NCBI GenBank assembly: GCA_027943245.1
Contig: JANDJZ010001059.1
Location: 1 to 10,130 of the forward strand
DNA: 10,130 nucleotides
Reading direction: 5' to 3'
From: Acanthamoeba sp. SK_2022b
Lineage: Eukaryota; Discosea; Longamoebia; Acanthamoebidae
Positions 8,501 through 10,130 of the stretch are shown here, in pieces. Both the position numbers and the translations under genes were made by a program. The notes beneath the pieces are model-generated. The model had not been told where the DNA came from, searched no databases, and saw only the letters and a program-made list of their open reading frames with translations. Numbering within the stretch: the first letter of the stretch is position 1; the number at the start of each line of letters is the position of its first letter.

Positions 8501-9759
8501 GAGGGCGGCGACCCGTTCGCCGCGCTGGGCCAGCCCTCCGGGTCGGAGGATCCGTTCGCCCAGATCGCCGCCAACCTCCCGCCCGTCGAGACGGTGACCG
8601 AGGCCGCGACGGCTGCGGCCGCCAGCGCCCCGCTCATGCCCGTTCCCACCACCAAGGCGACGATCAAGTTCGACCTCACCGAGGACAACTCCGAGAACAT
8701 CATCACGCGGTCGCTCATCGTGGGCAACTTCGAGGCCGCCGTCAACTGCTGCATGAAGATCGGTCGCACGGTACGCCCTTTCCCGATGGTTATCGTCGCA
8801 TCGCCTTCGCCACGAACACCTAATTATTAATTTATTTACTTATTTATTAATTTTATTTACTTATTCGATGTTAGGCCGACGCTCTGGTGCTGGCTGCCTG
8901 TGGTGGCCCCGATCTCTGGGCCAAGACGCAGGAGGCCTACTTTGCGCGTCACACCATGCCCTTCATGAAGGTAACCGTCGTCGTGCCCCCCCCCCTCCTC
9001 ATGTGTGGCCTTGGTTTGGGGCTGGGGCCAAGCACCTGGATCATTCTCACCTCTCACCTCTCATCATCGCTCGTCGCTCTGTGATCACAGCTCATCTCGT
9101 CGATCGTCAAGAACGAGATGCAGACGTTGGTGGCGTCGACCGAGCTGCGCTCGTGGAAGGGCACCCTCGCGATCCTCTGCACCTACGCCAAGAGCGATGA
9201 GTTCCCGGTCCTCTGCGACTTCCTCGCCTCGCGGCTGGAGGGCGCCGGCGACACCAGGTCCGCCGTGCTCTGCTACATCTGCGCGGGCAACATCGACAAG
9301 GCCGTCAACGCCTGGGTCAACGCCTCCATCAACAAGGACACCGACTCTGTCGAGTCCCTGCTCGAGGTGCTGGAGAAGGTCTCCATCTTCCGCCGCGCCA
9401 TCGACTACAACGACATGTCCGAGGTGCTCGCCAACAAGTACTCCCAGTACGCCGAGGCCCTCGCCTCCCAGGGCCGCCTCCAGACCGCCATGGGCTACCT
9501 GTCCCAGCTCAACGACCCGGTAGCCCTTCTACCCCCCCCCCTCTCCCTCCTCAGTCACTCCCTCAGTCACTCCCTTTCCCCGTGTTAGCCACCACGCCTC
9601 GCTCACTCGCCCGCCTTCCCTCTCTCTTCCAATCGATGAACTCCATTCGGTTGTTGCAGAAGTTCCAGACCCCGTCGAGCACCGTCCTGCTGCACCGCGT
9701 CGCCAATGCTCTCAACCAGCAGCCTGTACGTCGCCTCTCTCTCTCTCTCTCTCTCTCTC

Positions 9760-9817
<58 letters not shown>

Positions 9818-10130
9818 CAATGTGGTGGTGGCTGATGCGATCGCTTGTCGTGGTTGTTTGGGACATGGTTAGCCCGCCGGCGTCACGCCGTTCCAGTCCG
9901 AGCCCGTGAGGCCCGACCAGGGTGGCGTCTCGTCGCAGCCCGGGGCCGCCCAGCAGAGGGCCGCCAGCCTCACCCCCGGTGGAGGCTACAACCCCTCCGT
10001 GGCGCCCGTGCGCCCCGCCGGTACCTCCCGCCACACACACACACACGCACGCGCACGCGTGGCTAATTGCTCTCGTGTCGACAAACCAACCAGCAGCAGG
10101 GCCGTCGTTCACTCCCAGCGGTCCCTCGTT
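5523..10130 (+). CDS. SEC31: SEC31, COPII outer-coat subunit (5' 15 exons, C-terminus outside the window)
   Basis: Exons: 5523-5845, 5960-6077, 6174-6503, 6590-6844, 6941-7003, 7284-7364, 7613-7777, 7870-7938, 8154-8328, 8400-8770, 8875-8970, 9091-9519, 9660-9725, 9873-10020, 10094 onward; about 908 aa visible. The start ATG gives MLKQLKRNAVVAWSPS, the family N-terminus. Residues 1 to about 345 form the WD40 propeller (SVSIWNPS, IFIWDV, VTVVWDLR, IQLWDLR, NEVFCWNTET, GQVKVFSLQD). [22 protein letters not shown] (about 358-378) is the family hallmark that links to the propeller's inserted blade. From about 391 to 847 is the ACE1 helical solenoid (TIVTDQTFVDRSQRLEEAL, ADALVLAACGG, LCTYAKSDEFPVLCDFLASRL, LCYICAGNIDKAV), interrupted by a Glu-rich, FG/DPF-containing insertion at about 475-610. 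A Pro/Gly/Gln-rich region follows, where family members bind Sec23. SEC31 pairs with SEC13 to build the cage of vesicles leaving the endoplasmic reticulum. Introns 5, 6 and 8 host snoRNAs. Exon phases are consistent throughout. Confidence 0.96.
7073..7157 (+). ncRNA. Box C/D snoRNA in SEC31 intron 5, predicted U6 snRNA A47 2'-O-methylation guide (mgU6-47/SNORD7-like)
   Basis: Box C TGATGA lies at 7073-7078 and box D CTGA at 7154-7157, giving about 85 nt inside the 280-nt intron 7004-7283. The 11 nt just before box D (7143-7153, TAATCTTCTCT) are perfectly complementary to AGAGAAGAUUA in the near-universal ACAGAGAAGAUUAGC region of U6 snRNA. By the box D+5 rule the base opposite T7149 is methylated, which is the equivalent of human U6 A47, a known 2'-O-methyl site guided by mgU6-47 (SNORD7). 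TGATTA at 7129-7134 can act as box C'. No clear D' box is seen, and the middle (about 7103-7126) can fold into a GC-rich hairpin. The RNA would be released from the excised intron and would act with fibrillarin, NOP56, NOP58 and the 15.5K protein. Flanking terminal pairing is weak. Confidence 0.72.
7421..7485 (+). ncRNA. Box C/D snoRNA copy 1 in SEC31 intron 6, predicted LSU rRNA methylation guide
   Basis: The full architecture is visible: box C TGATGA 7421-7426, box D' CTGA 7448-7451, box C' TGACGA 7459-7464 and box D CTGA 7482-7485. Spacings of 21, 7 and 17 nt are ideal for a two-guide C/D RNA. The guide before D' (7435-7446, AGTGGGAATCTC) is complementary to GAGAUUCCCACU, which I recall as a conserved stretch of large-subunit rRNA between helix 69 and the UGUCCC sequence. 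The D'+5 rule points to the second A of GAGA. The guide before box D (about 7465-7481) has no target that I recognise. The base pair just outside the boxes, G7420-C7486, is A-T in the second copy. The host intron (7365-7612, 248 nt) is about twice the usual length here. Confidence 0.85.
8000..8064 (+). ncRNA. Box C/D snoRNA copy 2 in SEC31 intron 8, identical to the intron 6 copy
   Basis: It is identical base for base to 7421-7485, offset 579. Boxes are C 8000-8005, D' 8027-8030, C' 8038-8043 and D 8061-8064. Its flanks form a short terminal stem, GTA (7997-7999) with TAC (8065-8067). Compared with copy 1, the pair next to the boxes changes from G-C to A-T, so pairing is kept. Sequence similarity stops abruptly outside the element while the two host introns differ completely. 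The host intron 7939-8153 is 215 nt. It has the same predicted rRNA guide as copy 1, so the two genes should make the same mature RNA. Confidence 0.85.
8823..8865 (+). repeat. AT-rich imperfect tandem repeat in SEC31 intron 10
   Basis: Two units, 8826-8844 and 8846-8865, both read ATTAATTT(T)ATTTACTTATT and differ by one T. This is an A/T island inside an otherwise GC-rich gene. Intron 7 has a related TTTA run near 7817-7833. Confidence 0.8.
9551..9574 (+). repeat. 12-bp perfect tandem duplication in SEC31 intron 12
   Basis: TCAGTCACTCCC occurs at 9551-9562 and again at 9563-9574. It is a simple local duplication in a pyrimidine-rich intron that also starts with a C10 run. Confidence 0.85.
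9735..9814 (+). repeat. Compound (CT)12/(AC)27 microsatellite in SEC31 intron 13
   Basis: A CT dinucleotide run (9735-9758) joins an AC run (9761-9814) that fills more than half of the 147-nt intron 9726-9872. The exact unit number is likely to vary between isolates. Confidence 0.95.
10032..10061 (+). repeat. Alternating purine-pyrimidine CA/CG tract in SEC31 intron 14
   Basis: A 30-nt strictly alternating pyrimidine-purine run: (CA)7 then mixed CG/CA steps. Such tracts can form Z-DNA. It lies just after the 5' splice site at 10021. Confidence 0.85.
10088..10099 (+). promoter_or_regulatory. Triple tandem 3' splice site (CAGCAGCAG) of SEC31 intron 14
   Basis: Three consecutive CAG acceptors end at 10093, 10096 and 10099. 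All keep the frame after the phase-1 donor at 10020/10021 and change the protein by up to two Ala residues (AAGPSF, AGPSF or GPSF). The first was used for the gene model. Confidence 0.6.

Noticed and set aside
8116..8823. Long open frame (235 codons) overlapping SEC31 exons 9-10 in another frame
   Set aside because: It is Arg/Pro-rich, as expected from an out-of-frame reading of GC-rich coding DNA, and it crosses a clear intron. The SEC31 frame explains the region.
9603..10112. Minus-strand open frame of 169 codons over the microsatellite region
   Set aside because: It contains long Cys-Val and Glu-Arg dipeptide runs produced by the CA and CT repeats, and has no protein-like character.

Overview
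The window is nuclear DNA of a gene-dense, intron-rich eukaryote. The coding sequence is GC-rich, and nearly every gene is broken by short GT-AG introns (most 59-150 nt) with CT-rich 3' ends. This style, together with the ankyrin-MYND and PhyH gene types, fits a free-living amoebozoan such as Acanthamoeba. The organism call is inference. Nothing looks prokaryotic or viral.

Layout from left to right: (1) 2-490, plus strand, the last coding part of a very charged Arg/Glu/Lys-rich protein, possibly the splicing regulator NSRP1/CCDC55. (2) 649-1527, minus strand, a complete five-exon gene for a small ankyrin-repeat protein with a C-terminal MYND zinc finger, convergent with gene 1. (3) 1653-2883, plus strand, a complete six-exon phytanoyl-CoA dioxygenase (PhyH)-family Fe(II)/2-oxoglutarate oxygenase. 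It is divergent from gene 2 across a 125-bp AT-rich promoter region. (4) 3179-4871 (possibly to 5005), plus strand, an unrecognised protein with an acidic N-terminus, a basic Gly/Arg/Lys-rich linker and a lone, degenerate helicase C-terminal (RecA2-like) domain. (5) 5523-10130, plus strand, the first 15 exons of SEC31, the outer-coat subunit of COPII vesicles. Its C-terminal part lies beyond the window.

The most notable content is inside SEC31 introns. Introns 5, 6 and 8 are the three longest, and each carries a box C/D small nucleolar RNA starting about 60-70 nt after the 5' splice site. The intron 5 RNA has an 11-nt guide next to box D that is complementary to the ACAGAGA region of U6 snRNA. 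It would direct 2'-O-methylation to the residue equivalent to human U6 A47, making it a functional counterpart of mgU6-47/SNORD7. Introns 6 and 8 carry two copies of a second snoRNA that are identical over 65 bp, while the rest of those introns is unrelated. That RNA has complete C, D', C' and D boxes and a D' guide matching a conserved stretch of large-subunit rRNA. SEC31 is therefore both a secretory gene and a host for guides to the spliceosome and the ribosome.

The protein genes do not form one pathway; their neighbourhood is ordinary eukaryotic gene packing. All splice models were built by eye from GT-AG sites, reading frame and protein family conservation, and no transcript data were available.
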